From the NCBI RefSeq assembly GCF_029227915.1, contig NC_079875.1, positions 12,895,001-12,959,000 of the forward strand: a stretch of 64,000 nt of DNA, in the 5' to 3' direction. Source of the stretch: Hydractinia symbiolongicarpus. Lineage: Eukaryota; Cnidaria; Hydrozoa; Anthoathecata; Hydractiniidae. Under the pieces are notes generated by a model. It made no database searches. It saw only the letters and a list, made by a program, of their open reading frames with translations, and had not been told where the DNA came from. The position numbers and the translations under genes are program-made. Positions 14,129-25,699 of this stretch are shown piece by piece (position 1 is the stretch's first letter; every line of letters starts with the position of its first letter).

Positions 14129-14458
14129 TCTGCTCAACGTTACCATAAACAACTGATCCATAGTTAACTATCTAATTCACCTATCCCCGGCATGTAATAG
14201 TGTTTAACACGCAACACAAATCGCCGGATAGTACTAAATACTGATAGTACTAAGTACTGATAATAGTGCGCTATTCCTTCCAAAACTGGAGTTTTTCTAA
14301 TCCTACTCGTCCCTTTTGTTCACGCTTTACGTTCTCAAACGGACGTGCACCTTCCTTTACTTGGTAGCTAGCTAAACCTAGCTAACATATTTTATTGTTG
14401 CTTGTCCTTTAAAACTCATGTTTGGCAATTTTCAATTTTATTATGGTTAAAGTGAAAG

Positions 14459-14587
14459 TATATAGGTACCTAGGTACCTAGGTACCTAGTATATTGGTAC
14501 CTAGGTACCTAGTATATTGGTACCAAGGTACCTAGTATATTGGTACCTAGGTACTCAGTATATATGTACTTATGAACCTAGTATGTA
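14459..14587. repeat. GGTACCTA microsatellite with higher-order unit
   Basis: Runs of ggtaccta (internally palindromic GGTACC, a KpnI/Acc65I site) are grouped into ~27-bp blocks ending in gtatatt. Later blocks decay (ggtaccaa, ggtactca). Confidence 0.85.
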
Positions 14588-14589
14588 GG

Positions 14590-16079
14590 TACTTAGAACT
14601 TTCATATAGTTTTGTGGGGTTTTAATGTGTTGCTTCATGTATACTAGTTGGCTATAACACTTAATAGTTATAAAAATAAGACCTGCGACTAATAAATCCA
14701 GAACGCCGTTCATATTTTCTGCATCTGCATTATAAACACTTACTGGTATGTATCCTTGGTAGCACATCAACATTTATCTACACGCATAGAAAACTATAAA
14801 AATATAATACTGTTCTTTTATGACTATCTCCGGAAATAATCCTAAAAAAAGAATATAACATTTGACAAGAAGGTAGCGGAAAGTTCGAGGAAATTATAAA
14901 ATCGACAAAAAAATTACATTAGAATGTATACTCCATTTAACTAAACTGTGACATCAAATGTCATGCTCAAAGAAAGTTATGCCTAATTGAAAATGCCACG
15001 AGCACTTACGCACTCTCGTCCCCGGTATGAAATGTAAACACAGATTACCCAGCCTTTCGTTTTCTCGTCACAGCTTTTTAAGAATGAGTGATTTAACAGC
15101 TGTTTACATCATTATAATCGAAAATTTTCAATTTGCTTTCATAGTGTCGTCCGATCTTCAAGATAACTGACGTTTATTATCATATATAAAACATGTGACG
15201 TTTAATGGGATTCTTCTGAGTATTCACGCTGGATAAACACGATATTTAGTCATAACGCTCGACTTTTAATGAATAATTGTAAAGATGCACAGATTATCGA
15301 TGGTTAAGAGTTTCTTTTACTGCACCTACACCTTGTGGGCTGTTAGTAGCTCCAGTTATGCTAGGTAGTTAACATAGTTAAACTCCGTGGAGGAGAGTGA
15401 ACGAAATATAAACTCTGTTATCATCGTATCTCTAATTGGCTGGCAGATTTTTTATAGGTTTAGGTACGAAGTTTCTTCTCTTGTATTCCGTTGGCCACTG
15501 TATACTGTTACACCTTTTAAGGTAGTGGCGGATTTGCTATGCAAAGGTATCTTTCATAATCTTTAACCATGGCTCTATATTCTTTCTTGTGAACGTTAAT
15601 ATAGCCCAAGGTTAACCTCAGCTTTGTAGGGATATAGGGGATATGGCCAACTGTGTGGGCCGTTGGATGTTGCATGGAGTTTTCTGGCAGAGGAGGACGC
15701 TAATTGGGTCTATGTAGCCTAAAATGAGCATTGAATACTCTAGGACTCCCTTATCTAAGCCATGGTCCCTCCTGGAAATAATAAACATGGTCTCTCGATA
15801 TTTGTGAGGCTAGCCATGTAAATTAGGCACACTTATTTATCTATCTATCTTTGTCTTTTAAATTTATATAATTGGATATTAAATCATTTGATACAATGGT
15901 GTAGCAAGTGTTCTCCATTAATTTTTGCTTTGTCAGCGAATCTCGATTACTTCGCAATGAAAAAATGCTGAAAAAGATAGTAAAACATACCGGCAATAGG
16001 TGATTTTTTTCTCAGTTTTCATCACACCAGGTGAGCAGAACCGACACACCAATTTTCAGCTGTGGCGATATCCTTCTTG
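14590..16079. other. No gene recognised
   Basis: Ordinary AT-rich DNA to about 15.3 kb. From about 15.3 to 15.85 kb the composition is more balanced and reads like decayed transposon sequence, possibly part of the neighbouring retroelement, but no frame stays open. TATC simple repeat at about 15836-15852. Confidence 0.4.
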
Positions 16080-16084
16080 TCTAG

Positions 16085-16216
16085 TTACTAAGGTATGCCT
16101 CAGTTAATGGTTCGTCTTTCAAAGATACCAGATCATTCGATTGTTGCTTATGAAACACCATGAGCTAAACGTGCACTCTCAGCCTACTGATGAAGTTTCC
16201 TTTAACAACAAGTACA
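16085..16216 (+). repeat. Left arm of internal inverted repeat
   Basis: Nearly identical in reverse complement to 17560-17690. Both arms include gttgcttatgaaacaccatg and cagcctactgatgaagtttc. Matching 60-odd-codon frames in the two arms are consequences of this duplication, not separate genes. Confidence 0.85.
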
Positions 16217-16840
16217 GGTTAGTTGCCACCATTAAACCACTTGGCTCCATTGCAACGACCGCTACATTCCTGAAGTCCATTCATCTCACTGGAACAACTC
16301 CTCCTGTTAAATATTATTTTTAAGCAGACGTCAGCTTGTTTCACTACCAAAACAAATCGGGGAAGGAAACAACATTATCAGAAATCGAATGGGGGGATCT
16401 ATGGGCAGCATCTTATCTTAATGAATATACTGAAAAGAGTTATCTCATACTCAGGAGCGTTTCCTTGAAATCTCATTGAAATCTTTTCGGTAGTCTCTTA
16501 AAATACAACCTAAAGTTCTTCGCCTTTGCTATCGGGCTTGCACTCTTTCGATCTTGGAGCGTGAAAACGGTAGTCGTCATGCAGTATATATTATCTGGAC
16601 ACAGATCGATGAGCAAAATCTTGACTCTCTTAATGTCAAGGCCTATCTCATGTCTTTGGGACGACAAATCTATGTACATCTACTAGAGCCCGGCAATAAC
16701 TCTACCTCGAACGTTGTCTAACCAAGATGTCAACACAATCACCGTTTCCGATATTTTGGTATCCATTGTGTCAAACATACACACATTCATACTAGTAAAG
16801 GTATAAACACTGGTCATGTGTGATTGGGAACTCTATTAAT

Positions 16841-17395
16841 TTAGAGCCATAAATTATGCTTTTTATGCATGGCAAATGATCCACTGCAAGAATTGCTCTC
16901 TTTCCCACCATCTCGTGTAATTCTAATTTTACTAATTTGTACAAAGGGAATTTTGTATCCTTTGACTACAGACATAATTTCGAAATCCTTAGTCAGTATG
17001 TCCCAAGATCCGAGGAAGTGAATTAATCTCCCAGCTAGTGGGATGTGTTTAGATATTTCTTTTGACAAGAATAATTGCTTTATTAGACGATGTACATGTT
17101 TTATGTCCTGTGGTGAAATTAAAACTACTTGCTTGGATTTGATGAGAATGGTTTCCATTTCTAAATAATAAAATAGAATTAACGGATGATCTTTCTTGGC
17201 TATTTCGCTGCCATGTTTTTTGTGGGTGAAAATGTCGGATAATGTTTTGACGGACTCATCCATTGTTGTTTTCTCTGATCCACTGCTGCCAGGAGGTAAA
17301 GTAGAAAAGGCTTGCGTATTGGCGTTTTTTCTTCTTACCCACTTCTTAGAACAGTTCCAAAGCTTGTTTAATGTTGTTGGTGGTATCAAGGACAT
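16841..17395 (-). pseudogene. DIRS-like pol fragment upstream of reverse transcriptase
   Basis: A 184-codon frame. Residues ~115-150 contain AGRLIHFLGSWDILTKD followed by VVKGYKIPF. This is the conserved block just before the reverse-transcriptase fingers in many DIRS-type elements of marine invertebrates. The frame runs out shortly after YKIPF, where the catalytic domain should begin, so the element is truncated or frameshifted. The N-terminal ~100 residues are Ser/Lys-rich and not conserved enough to name. The initial methionine is probably internal to the original open frame. Confidence 0.55.
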
Positions 17396-17559
17396 GCTGC
17401 TGAACCAAACAATTCCATGTCATGTTTCTACAAGAGATCTCAATTTGTATTTAACATACCTCTTGCATCTGCTTTGATTGCAACGTAACATTTAAAATGT
17501 TCAGGCGTCGGAAATAAACAACCTTTAGCCAAACAATATTTTGTTACCAAGCTGTACTT

Positions 17560-17690
17560 GTTGTTAAAGGAAACTTCATCAGTAGGCTGAGAGTGCACGT
17601 TTAGCTCATGGTGTTTCATAAGCAACAATTGAATGATCTGGTATCTTGGAAGACGAACCATAAAGTGAGGCATACCTTAGTAGCTAGGCA
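17560..17690 (-). repeat. Right arm of internal inverted repeat
   Basis: Reverse-complement partner of 16085-16216, with a handful of differences. The 1.34-kb interval between the arms contains the pol-like fragment. Confidence 0.85.
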
Positions 17691-17849
17691 AAACAATATG
17701 TTTTTTTTAACATGAGCTAATAAATCATCTAATGACACCTCATTCTTCTTGGTTTCGCCTTATCTTGCCTTTTCAAGAGTAGACTATACTATGCTAAATG
17801 GTACCGTAGCATCACGTATGTTGGATTGGACAACTTCATTTCCTGCTTG

Positions 17850-18312
17850 CTTCGTTTCACCCTTGTTTGACTAACCCAATATCAAGTGATTTAACAGTTA
17901 TCAGATGCTTTTTCAAAACATTTTTCTTCAGATCTTTGTCCTGTATGAAAATTTCAAACTGTTCATTGACCATGCTTTTAGGTAGTTTGTGCTGAAACTG
18001 TTTCTTCTCCGTAGTAATTCGTTAAGGCATCGCAGGAGTAGGATTTGATCTGCTGCCGGAGGACAAATTTCTTTATTCTAGATGATCTATGTCTAGAATG
18101 TTCTCTGTCACAACTAGAGTTGGAATTTGACGAAGATGAACGTAACCTTAACTAGGTTGATATGAGTTTGATCGTGTGATCTTAACTCTTTTTTATCTTG
18201 ACCATGTTAGAGGCGGGAGATCGTTGTTCTGGCTTAGCTGCTCCCCATTCTTAGTTAAATCCGTGCTCTGCAGTTTTGTCTGCCAGTTCTGCCATACTTC
18301 GGTCTCGGACAT
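17850..18312 (-). pseudogene. DIRS-like gag remnant
   Basis: Translation from an ATG at 18312 begins MSETEVWQNWQTKLQ and stops at 18193. After a stop-riddled stretch that once encoded Ser/Arg-rich sequence, another frame (about 18007-17870) reads KLPKSMVNEQFEIFIQDKD. This matches the typical DIRS gag block (LPKSM..Y.N..F..YI...DLK). The broken frames and conserved block together mark a non-functional gag. Confidence 0.5.
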
Positions 18313-18830
18313 TTTTTAAATTACTGTGCGAAGTGCATTGAGTTGATGTGTTATCTTAAAACCAACAAAGAAGCCGGTTTTACAACATTTGGAAGTGGGG
18401 GATCAATAACGGTTTCGTCATTATTTGTAAGGTTAATTTACCGGGGCATTGTAGGTTATTTTTTTTTCATTGTCAAAGTCATCATGACCCACTGTCGAAA
18501 GATCTTGTAATGTATTCTTCTTACATAAAAGGTAAATCCTGAAATGAGAGTACCTCATTCATACTAAGTTTTGCGTGTATTAATTATTTATTAATTATTG
18601 AACATTATTAATAAAAAGATTTATTTCCACGCAAGTTCAAAAACTCACATCTTAGAAGGAAAAGTAGTTAAACTGTAAAAATGATTTCTTGCGCTTGATT
18701 GTTTAGCGCAATTTCTATACTACATTTTGCCTAATAACAAAACTTTTGGCGTGAAGCATGACATTTTTTATGAGTAAAGTGTTTAGTTTCAGTGACATCG
18801 AAGGAAACGCTCCTGAGTATGAGATAACTT

Positions 18831-19204
18831 TGTGTCGCTATCACCTTTCATGTACGTTTCTTCTATGACCGTGCCAATACAATTAACAATTTTAAGAGTA
18901 ACATAAAACATCTCGCCAAAGGGGGGCATTCGGAAGAAAATTCTTTGGTTTCCTAGTTGCAGAGCCTGTAAAGGACATGGCGCTCCGACAACAATATCAA
19001 AGCAGAACACAGTTATTAATAAAATCATCTTTTAAAGCTTTAACAACGTATATAGACATTAAAAAGTTGTCTTCTTTCGCTTGCTCTTAAATTATATGTA
19101 ACAAAATACGCAATATCTCTTTAAAAATAGCCACATTTTGTCTGTCTGCTCGCACAGAAAGTGTCGTGCAACGGACCCACAAAAAACGTGTTATTTAAAG
19201 ATGG
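18831..19204. other. No gene recognised
   Basis: A 79-codon minus-strand frame (18789-19028) crosses the edge of the retroelement but matches nothing I know. Otherwise plain AT-rich DNA. Confidence 0.4.
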
Positions 19205-19566
19205 ACGACCCCATGGATTTTGACTACTCTTTATATTAATAGCCGTCGTCTGTTTGTTTGTTTGTCTGTTACGAAAACACGAAATGCGATATAACAAGAC
19301 GGGCGACCCCGTGGATATTACACGGGATGAAGACTACTCTCTATCAAAAATGGTAATGGCAGTAGCGAGACACAACAAATGCGGTAAAAAAAGACGGGCG
19401 AAACCGTGGATTTATCCACGGGCCACTGACTACTTTATATATTATAATACTCGTATGCGTCTGTCTGTCTGTCACACAAAATAGTATCGCAAGTAGCGAG
19501 ACGAACGCAGCCCGGTATAAAAAGAACAGGCGAACCCGTGGAATTTTCCACCGGGCACCGACTAGT
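19205..19566 (+). mobile_element. Cluster of Helitron-like 3' termini
   Basis: Four closely spaced copies of a pattern: a short cgtgga/tccacg hairpin, then a gactac or gactag core, then a new start resembling ttatataataatagccgtcg with (GTCT)n. The best copy ends the cluster: the hairpin cccgtggaattttccaccggg (19535-19555) is followed after 6 bp by CTAG (19562-19565). A hairpin about 10 bp before a terminal CTRR is the hallmark of a Helitron 3' end (family knowledge). The ~100-bp spacing suggests head-to-tail non-autonomous copies. Confidence 0.6.
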
Positions 19567-19820
19567 ATAACATTTATTTGTTTTTGCCATAAACCTGTGT
19601 TGTAAAGTCCCTAATTGTCTGTTGGATGCGCGTTCTAGTGCCTTTCCATTCATCTAAATAAAAACAAGATGCAGGCGCTGCATAAACTATCTCGCTATTA
19701 AAAATGCACAACTATGAAACATCCACAATGCGACCCAATTCTACAATTTCTGCTAACAAAAATACAGCCTATCATCCATGGTTAAAAATCGCGCGATTGA
19801 AACGTTTATGGTCTTAAACG

Positions 19821-20130
19821 GCATTTAGGTGACAAAGAATCAAAATTTTGATGTCACCATCATGTTAGCATACTTTTTTTGTTATCTGTGCCAAATTTTG
19901 TCGAAAATAAAGTAGTTTTAATTTCGAACCAATTTTGGCCTAAAATGACATTTAGGTGACAAAAATCAAAATTTTAATGTCACCATCATGTTCAGCATAC
20001 GTTTTTTGTTAACTTTGCCAAATTTTGTCTAAAATAAAGTAGTTTTAATTTTTGGACCAATTTTGGCCTAAAATGACATTTAGGTGACAAAAATCAAAAT
20101 TATGATGTCACTATTATGTTCAGCATACCT
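19821..20130. repeat. ~127-bp tandem repeat, about 2.5 copies
   Basis: The unit carries gacatttaggtgacaaa, aaaattttgatgtcaccatc, catgttcagcatac and aaataaagtagttttaattt. Copies start near 19821, 19947 and 20077. Within each copy, ggtgaca and tgtcacc form a small stem around an AT-rich loop. Confidence 0.85.
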
Positions 20131-20181
20131 TTTTGCAATTGACCATTTGGGACATTTAGTTAGTTACGAGTTGGAAACCTA

Positions 20182-20342
20182 TCCTCGCAGGCGAGATAGT
20201 AAAAAGAAAAGAAAAAAGTAAAAATAGTTACCAAGATGAGATTCGAACACACGACTACTCCCGTGTCGGTGCTCAGAGAGCCAAAAAATTCCATTTTGGG
20301 ACGGAAAGATGTATTTGAATACTCCTCGCAGGCGAGATAGTA
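20182..20342 (-). mobile_element. tRNA-derived SINE-like insertion with 19-bp flanking repeats
   Basis: The direct repeat cctcgcaggcgagatagta flanks a ~120-bp insert. Read on the minus strand, the insert has an A-box-like tggctctctgagc, a B-box-like gtgttcgaatctc and a terminal T-rich tail suited to RNA polymerase III termination. Together these suggest a short tRNA-headed SINE with target-site duplication. The tRNA fold does not close into a normal acceptor stem, so I do not call a functional tRNA. Confidence 0.5.
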
Positions 20343-23300
20343 ATAAAAGTGATAGAAATATTTAAATAATTAAGTTAATTTATACCAGAGGGAAAGAAGT
20401 AATCATAACTCACCAGCTATTAAATTCTATGGTGACGTCAAATTGGTGAATTCATAGAAGATTTTATGTCCTAAAACATTTCCATGTATTCATAGAATAT
20501 CCGGAAATGACAAAAATTAAACCACCGTATAAAAATGATATTTTCGGCTTGCAAAAAATGTATTTCGGGCGTGTTTGTTTTCGCCCAAACTTAAATCCCA
20601 CGAAAATATAGATGCGTTTCTTCCATATAAACTATACAACAATCTATTTTATAGCTATTGTTATTGCATGGCAATGTAAACAAAAAATGACAGTTAAAAC
20701 ATCTTTCCTTAACCACACTGATGAGGTGCAGAAAAGCATGGAATGCTAGAGACAAGCTAGGTAGAACCCGCATAGAAGACTACTGTTTTTTATTTTAAAC
20801 ATTTTTTGTGACAACCCGCAACACTAAAAGCTGAAAAAATTAAACCACAGCATCAACCTTTGTTTATAATATCTTCCGAAAAAGACTGAGATTGCAGGAT
20901 TCTAATGGCTAAGGGCTATGACTAAATAAATAGATTTTTGTAAGCTTTTGCACTATACAAAATTAATGCAGTTAACTATATAGTCTATAAATTAGCCCTA
21001 TCATAACTTTATATGCAAAAATATCTGTATTACTTTTACATTATGATTTTATGTAACTGTTTTCCCATTAACATTTTGAGAATGTCAATAACTCTCTCGA
21101 TACTTTACGTAGCATAGTGAATACTGAGTGTAATTAAAAAAGAAATGACACAAAGTAAAAAGAAACGTAATTTAAAAAAAGCTTGACTTGGAAATTGTTG
21201 AGAAAAAATAAACTCTTGAATAAAAATGCATTTCAAAAAGTCAACTTAACATAAAATTTTTGTAAGTTTGTTGATTTAACAAAGCTTTTCGGCACATAGT
21301 GAGTTGAGTAGAGTGACTTACGAAGTTTTACCCTAAAAGGCAGACTTCAGAAAATTAAGTGCATAAACTTCGTAAATGGGAAAATTCAGCTGCGTCGTAT
21401 TAAAATTTTTTGCAAACTTTAACTAATCCACCCCTTAAAATTTTGCTAAATTTTGTTAATCACAAAAAGTTATCCATTTTAAAGCATCAGATTGAATTCT
21501 TTTATCATGAAGGCAGAAAATTGAAACTGAAATAGACGACTTCTTGTCATGACATAAACTTGACATGATTTTGGCTAAAATTTGCGTGCATTTGAGAATT
21601 GAGTGGGCCTTTTTAACCCGTATTTGAGGCCTGAGTAGGGTTAAACTATGAAAGAATTCAGACTGGGTACGTTCTTATGTTTTTAATTTAAGTGTCTAAA
21701 TTAAAAATGTTTGGATCATGTTGTCAAGACTAAGACGTAAAATTAACTTTGCTTTTAACAAAAGAAAACAATAAAGTCAATTCCGAAAAAGTGGTATTAT
21801 TTTTAAAGACAAACTGCTTTGTAATGCCAGGTTAAACGAAATATATGTACTTAAAAAAACTATATCTAAAACTGAGAAGATTATTGCAGAACACACGTTT
21901 CCCGAGACCATGACTCGTAAAATATGAATACCATATTTGAATTCAGCATAGTTTGTTTAATTTATGTGTAAACTTGATACGCCAACAGAAAGTGCTATTT
22001 TGAGGAGATATATATCACAGTTAAAGTCTTCTTAATGCTCAAGTTACCATGTCCCGCTTCGTTTTCAAAAAGAGGTTGGACATGCCACAAATCTTTAAAT
22101 TAGAATAGCAGGTTGTTAACTAGCTGCATTGTTTCGAAATTTTCTGTGTTTATGACATTTTTGATAAGGAATACAAATCTGTTGTCCGTTTTTTCATAAA
22201 ACTCAACAGAAAAAGTTGCGGCACATCAAAAGAATAAGTCTCGGGAAAGGTGTATTATATTTAAAAATTTCTGATAAACAACGAAAAGTTTTGCTAACGA
22301 TTATTTTCGTCAATGCTACGATTGCTAATGACAACCATGAAATAAGATTTAGGTTTGTCAATACTAAAAATAGTGTTTCCAATTAGAATTTATTTTGTTT
22401 TGTGCAAAACAAGTAAAAATGAACTGTATTATATGTCGCGTTTTATAGTGTTTTTTGTTTCTTTGGCTACCGCTATTCCATAACAAGTTATAAACAATTA
22501 GAAAACAAGTTTATACTTGTAGTGTATGATTTCGAAATATTCGTTCAAAGAACTAAAAAACATAATTGTGTCAACACAGAATGTAATTCACAGAACAGTT
22601 ACAAAAACCGCGTCATTGTTATCCGGTGACAGCTGTCGTGTGAATAGAATCTCGTGTCTGCATTTAAAAAGAGGTGGTCAAAGTTCTTACTCGGAAATGT
22701 TTTTATATGGCAAAAAGAAAAAGAAAGTTTAGCCTCCATGTGGTTCAGTTTAAAATGACAAAAAGCATTCACGTGAGCCTAATTGCTGGGAGTGTCGGAT
22801 TCAGATCTTTATCGGAGACTAGAGTCAAACTTGAGGATCAACATTAGCCCAGGACCAAAAATCAGGACAAAGGATAACATTTTTAGACTAAGAGGATTCA
22901 TAATAACTCATAGATACTAACAGGGTAAAGAAAACTTATAAATTAACATCATATAATATCTCTAACTAAAGCATACATCTCTTGTGTGTTTAAATTTTCG
23001 CACTTTGAATAGAGAAGAGTTACACCTAAGATTTATAAAGGCAAAAAACAAATGAATAAGAACCGTCAACTTTAAAGAAATCTCGACATTTTAAAGATGT
23101 GAGAGATGTGTCAAGAAGTAAATAAAACTTGAAGGAGACAAAAAAAATCCATAACAGAAATAAAGATATCAATCATACCCTTTTATAAAAACAATTATAA
23201 AATGACATGAATCTCAGACTTTCCTAAAAATAAGAAAACAGTAAGAGCAGTATAAGTTCAATTTTTTTCTAAACGAACTGAAGTTTGAATTTTGCCATTA

Positions 23301-25247
23301 AGTGTGCGATTCCCTCTTAAGCTACGGGTATCTTTATTGTTTCTTCTACAATAACTGCGATATAATATTCGTATTGGCGCGATTGTTGCAGTTCACGAGA
23401 ACTTTTGTTGAAAGTAATAATATAGTAATTACACTCAACAAAGAAGTCAAAAGTAATTCAAAAATTTTCGGAGAATTACTGAATCATCAAGCTCGATCCC
23501 AGCATCTTTTACCGTAGTAAAGATTTTTGCTAGAACTGTCGTAAAGCTCAGCGCTCTCTCAACTGGTTTCTATTAGCACAGTGGTACGTGCATACATTTC
23601 TATTATAAGAACAATTTTATAGAAAGAACAATGACTGGTTGAAAGTTTTAATAATCTCTTCTTTTTTTTGAAAAAAGTCCCGAACTTGGTCCTACTCTAG
23701 AGTCCTGGATCCTACTTTTACGGTTTGCCCAACTTTTGTGCTATTATAAGCAAGGAATAATATTCCTGTGGAGGAGGGTGTTTGTGGTCATATGATCACT
23801 TAGCTTTATATCTGTGACCCTTTTGATAAATTAAATGAGAAGAAGACAATGTTGACAAAAATGATAGTGATAGAAAAATAAAGTGTCAGAGAATAAAGTT
23901 CAAAATCAAACTTTTTTTAGTGTGCATGAGTAAATTGGTTGAGGTGAACGAGTTACATTAGATATGTTTGTAGCAGTAAGAAGGACATATATACACTGCA
24001 AGCACAGTTAAGGTAACTAACTACTCGATTATAGTTTAAAAATAAGTAGCTAGAAGACTCGGGTAACTTTCCTTACCAGCTGTAAATAAGAATAGTATGG
24101 AAAATAATTACGGAAAGCCGCGCGCAAATTTTCTGCGACCAGCATACTAAACAAGCTTTTTTATTGGTATTATTCTCTGTTTGCGTGATCATTATCGAGA
24201 AACGTTTTATTCTCAAATGTTTTGGAGGCGAATGATTTCACCCTTCCCAAACAATTTCGTAACTGGTCATAAGGGTAAGATGTGTCAACACTTGTCCATA
24301 TGGTCTTTTTTAAATTCGATATTATTCCGAGAAATGTTTCTTTGTGTATTGGTTTATTAGAATTGGGGGTTTTCCCTGAGATATTTTTATACATCCTAAG
24401 CTTTCGTATTAGACAAACAGAATTTTAATATCCTCGAAGAAAGCTGAGTTAATTAGGCTAAAGTAGAAGTCAAACAAGTTATGATATTATTTTGTATGGA
24501 AGAGGTTTTAAATGGTTGTTCCACTCACATATAGGTAGGCATATGTTAGGAAAGTTTGTTAATTATTTATCAACATCGTAAATGAAGATCTCAATTTTAC
24601 CTAAACGATTAAGACCTTAACTTTGGGCCAATTTTAAATTTTTTTTTGTTTACTTGATTGAAAACGCAAATGCAAAAGTACAAGATGTCACGTCAACGTG
24701 TTCTATGTATGTAGCTCAATAAGTAAATACAAAAACATGCTTTCTCTATGTTAATAACCGTTATCTGTCAGTCACACGGGCCGATTTCGTGCTAAAGATG
24801 TACAAATTGAGTGAAAGTTCTCTTTTATTGTAAGCAATAGTAAAGCAGCCAGGTCGGAGTGTACTTTTTTATGCTTCACATGAGGAATGTCGTGGTAAGA
24901 TGGAATGCTCCATTAGGTGACACTGACATTTCAAATAAGGTAATAAAAACTGGATGCACAAGTAGCAAGGATGATCTAAGAAGCTTGTGTATGTAATTTA
25001 ATAAGAGGGAAAACAGATAAACTTTGATCTTAAAGAAACCGTTAACGGAGGAACGTTAACGGAGGAGAGTGTTTATCAATATTTTTAAATTCTCTTTTTC
25101 TTTTTCACACGCTTTTTGTTTTATAAGAATATACTATATAAAAATATCAGGCTGGGATTCTGGTTTAAAAAAATAGGTCTATTGTTTAAAGTAGTAGATA
25201 AATTAGAACAATGACCAACCTGGTTTGGGTTTTGATATTCTCATAAC
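20343..25247. other. Gene-poor interval, nothing recognised
   Basis: About 4.9 kb with no frame above 75 codons and no domain I can name. A plus-strand frame at 22526-22732 ends in a Lys-rich tail but has no supporting exon borders. A Helitron-like 5' motif (ctctatgttaataaccgtta, then a gtcagtcacacggg tail) occurs near 24742. Could be intergenic or long introns of an unseen gene. Confidence 0.45.
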
Positions 25248-25545
25248 AGGTAGCCTTATGGTATAGCATCCACTTCCAGTGCAGAAGGTTTTGGGTTCAA
25301 ACTCCGGCAAGTAATGCCACAGACTATAAAAGTGTGAATCTATTCTTTTTGCTTAGCGCTCAGCATAAGAATAGAATTGATATCTTAGGCGGTTATTTAG
25401 TTGAGAGATCGCCGTTCTTGCGCGAATTTCGTAGCTCAAATGGGAGCTTTAGGTACACCCCCCCTCCTTCGCAGGACTCTCGTTGATAGCAGTACCAACA
25501 GGAACCGAAGAGGCTATCCTGGGTAAATAATTTCAATAAGGGACA
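25248..25545 (+). mobile_element. tRNA-headed SINE
   Basis: The head (caggtagccttatggtatag) carries an A-box-like segment, and a strong B box (ggttcaaactcc) lies at 25294-25305. The body then shares a diverged ~160-bp block with 53445-53605 (tcttaggcggttatttagtt, ctcaaatgggagcttt, gcagtacca, gaagaggc). A tRNA-like head plus a dispersed body marks a SINE. It lies ~150 bp upstream of the HEPN-helicase start and could contribute to its 5' region. Confidence 0.6.
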
Positions 25546-25699
25546 CCCCTGTATAACAAAAAAGGTGCAAGACCTTGCCTTTACTTCGACAGCAACACAT
25601 ATATAAAAAAAATCTTGTTGTTAATAAGGGCTAAAACAGAAATTTAAGAAATCTCGTTCATTATTGTTGAAAGTTCTAATTTTCTTTTAGGGAAAAATT

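Larger units (their letters stand above)
16080..18830 (-). mobile_element. Decayed DIRS-like (tyrosine-recombinase) retroelement
   Basis: Two protein remnants lie in order on the minus strand: a gag-like piece (18312 to about 17850), then the region that precedes reverse transcriptase in DIRS elements (17395 to 16841). Two pairs of inverted repeats fall in the same interval: 16085-16216 against 17560-17690, and a ~28-bp pair at 16438-16466 and 18801-18829. Inverted end and internal complementary repeats are typical of DIRS elements (family knowledge). I cannot see an intact reverse transcriptase, RNase H or recombinase, so the copy is rearranged and dead. Confidence 0.55.

Noticed and set aside
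16141-16323. 60-codon frame similar to 17440-17673 on the other strand
   Set aside because: Both derive from the two arms of an inverted repeat in the decayed retroelement.
25291-25320. Functional tRNA gene
   Set aside because: A B box is present but no closed cloverleaf or acceptor stem could be drawn; better explained as a SINE head.
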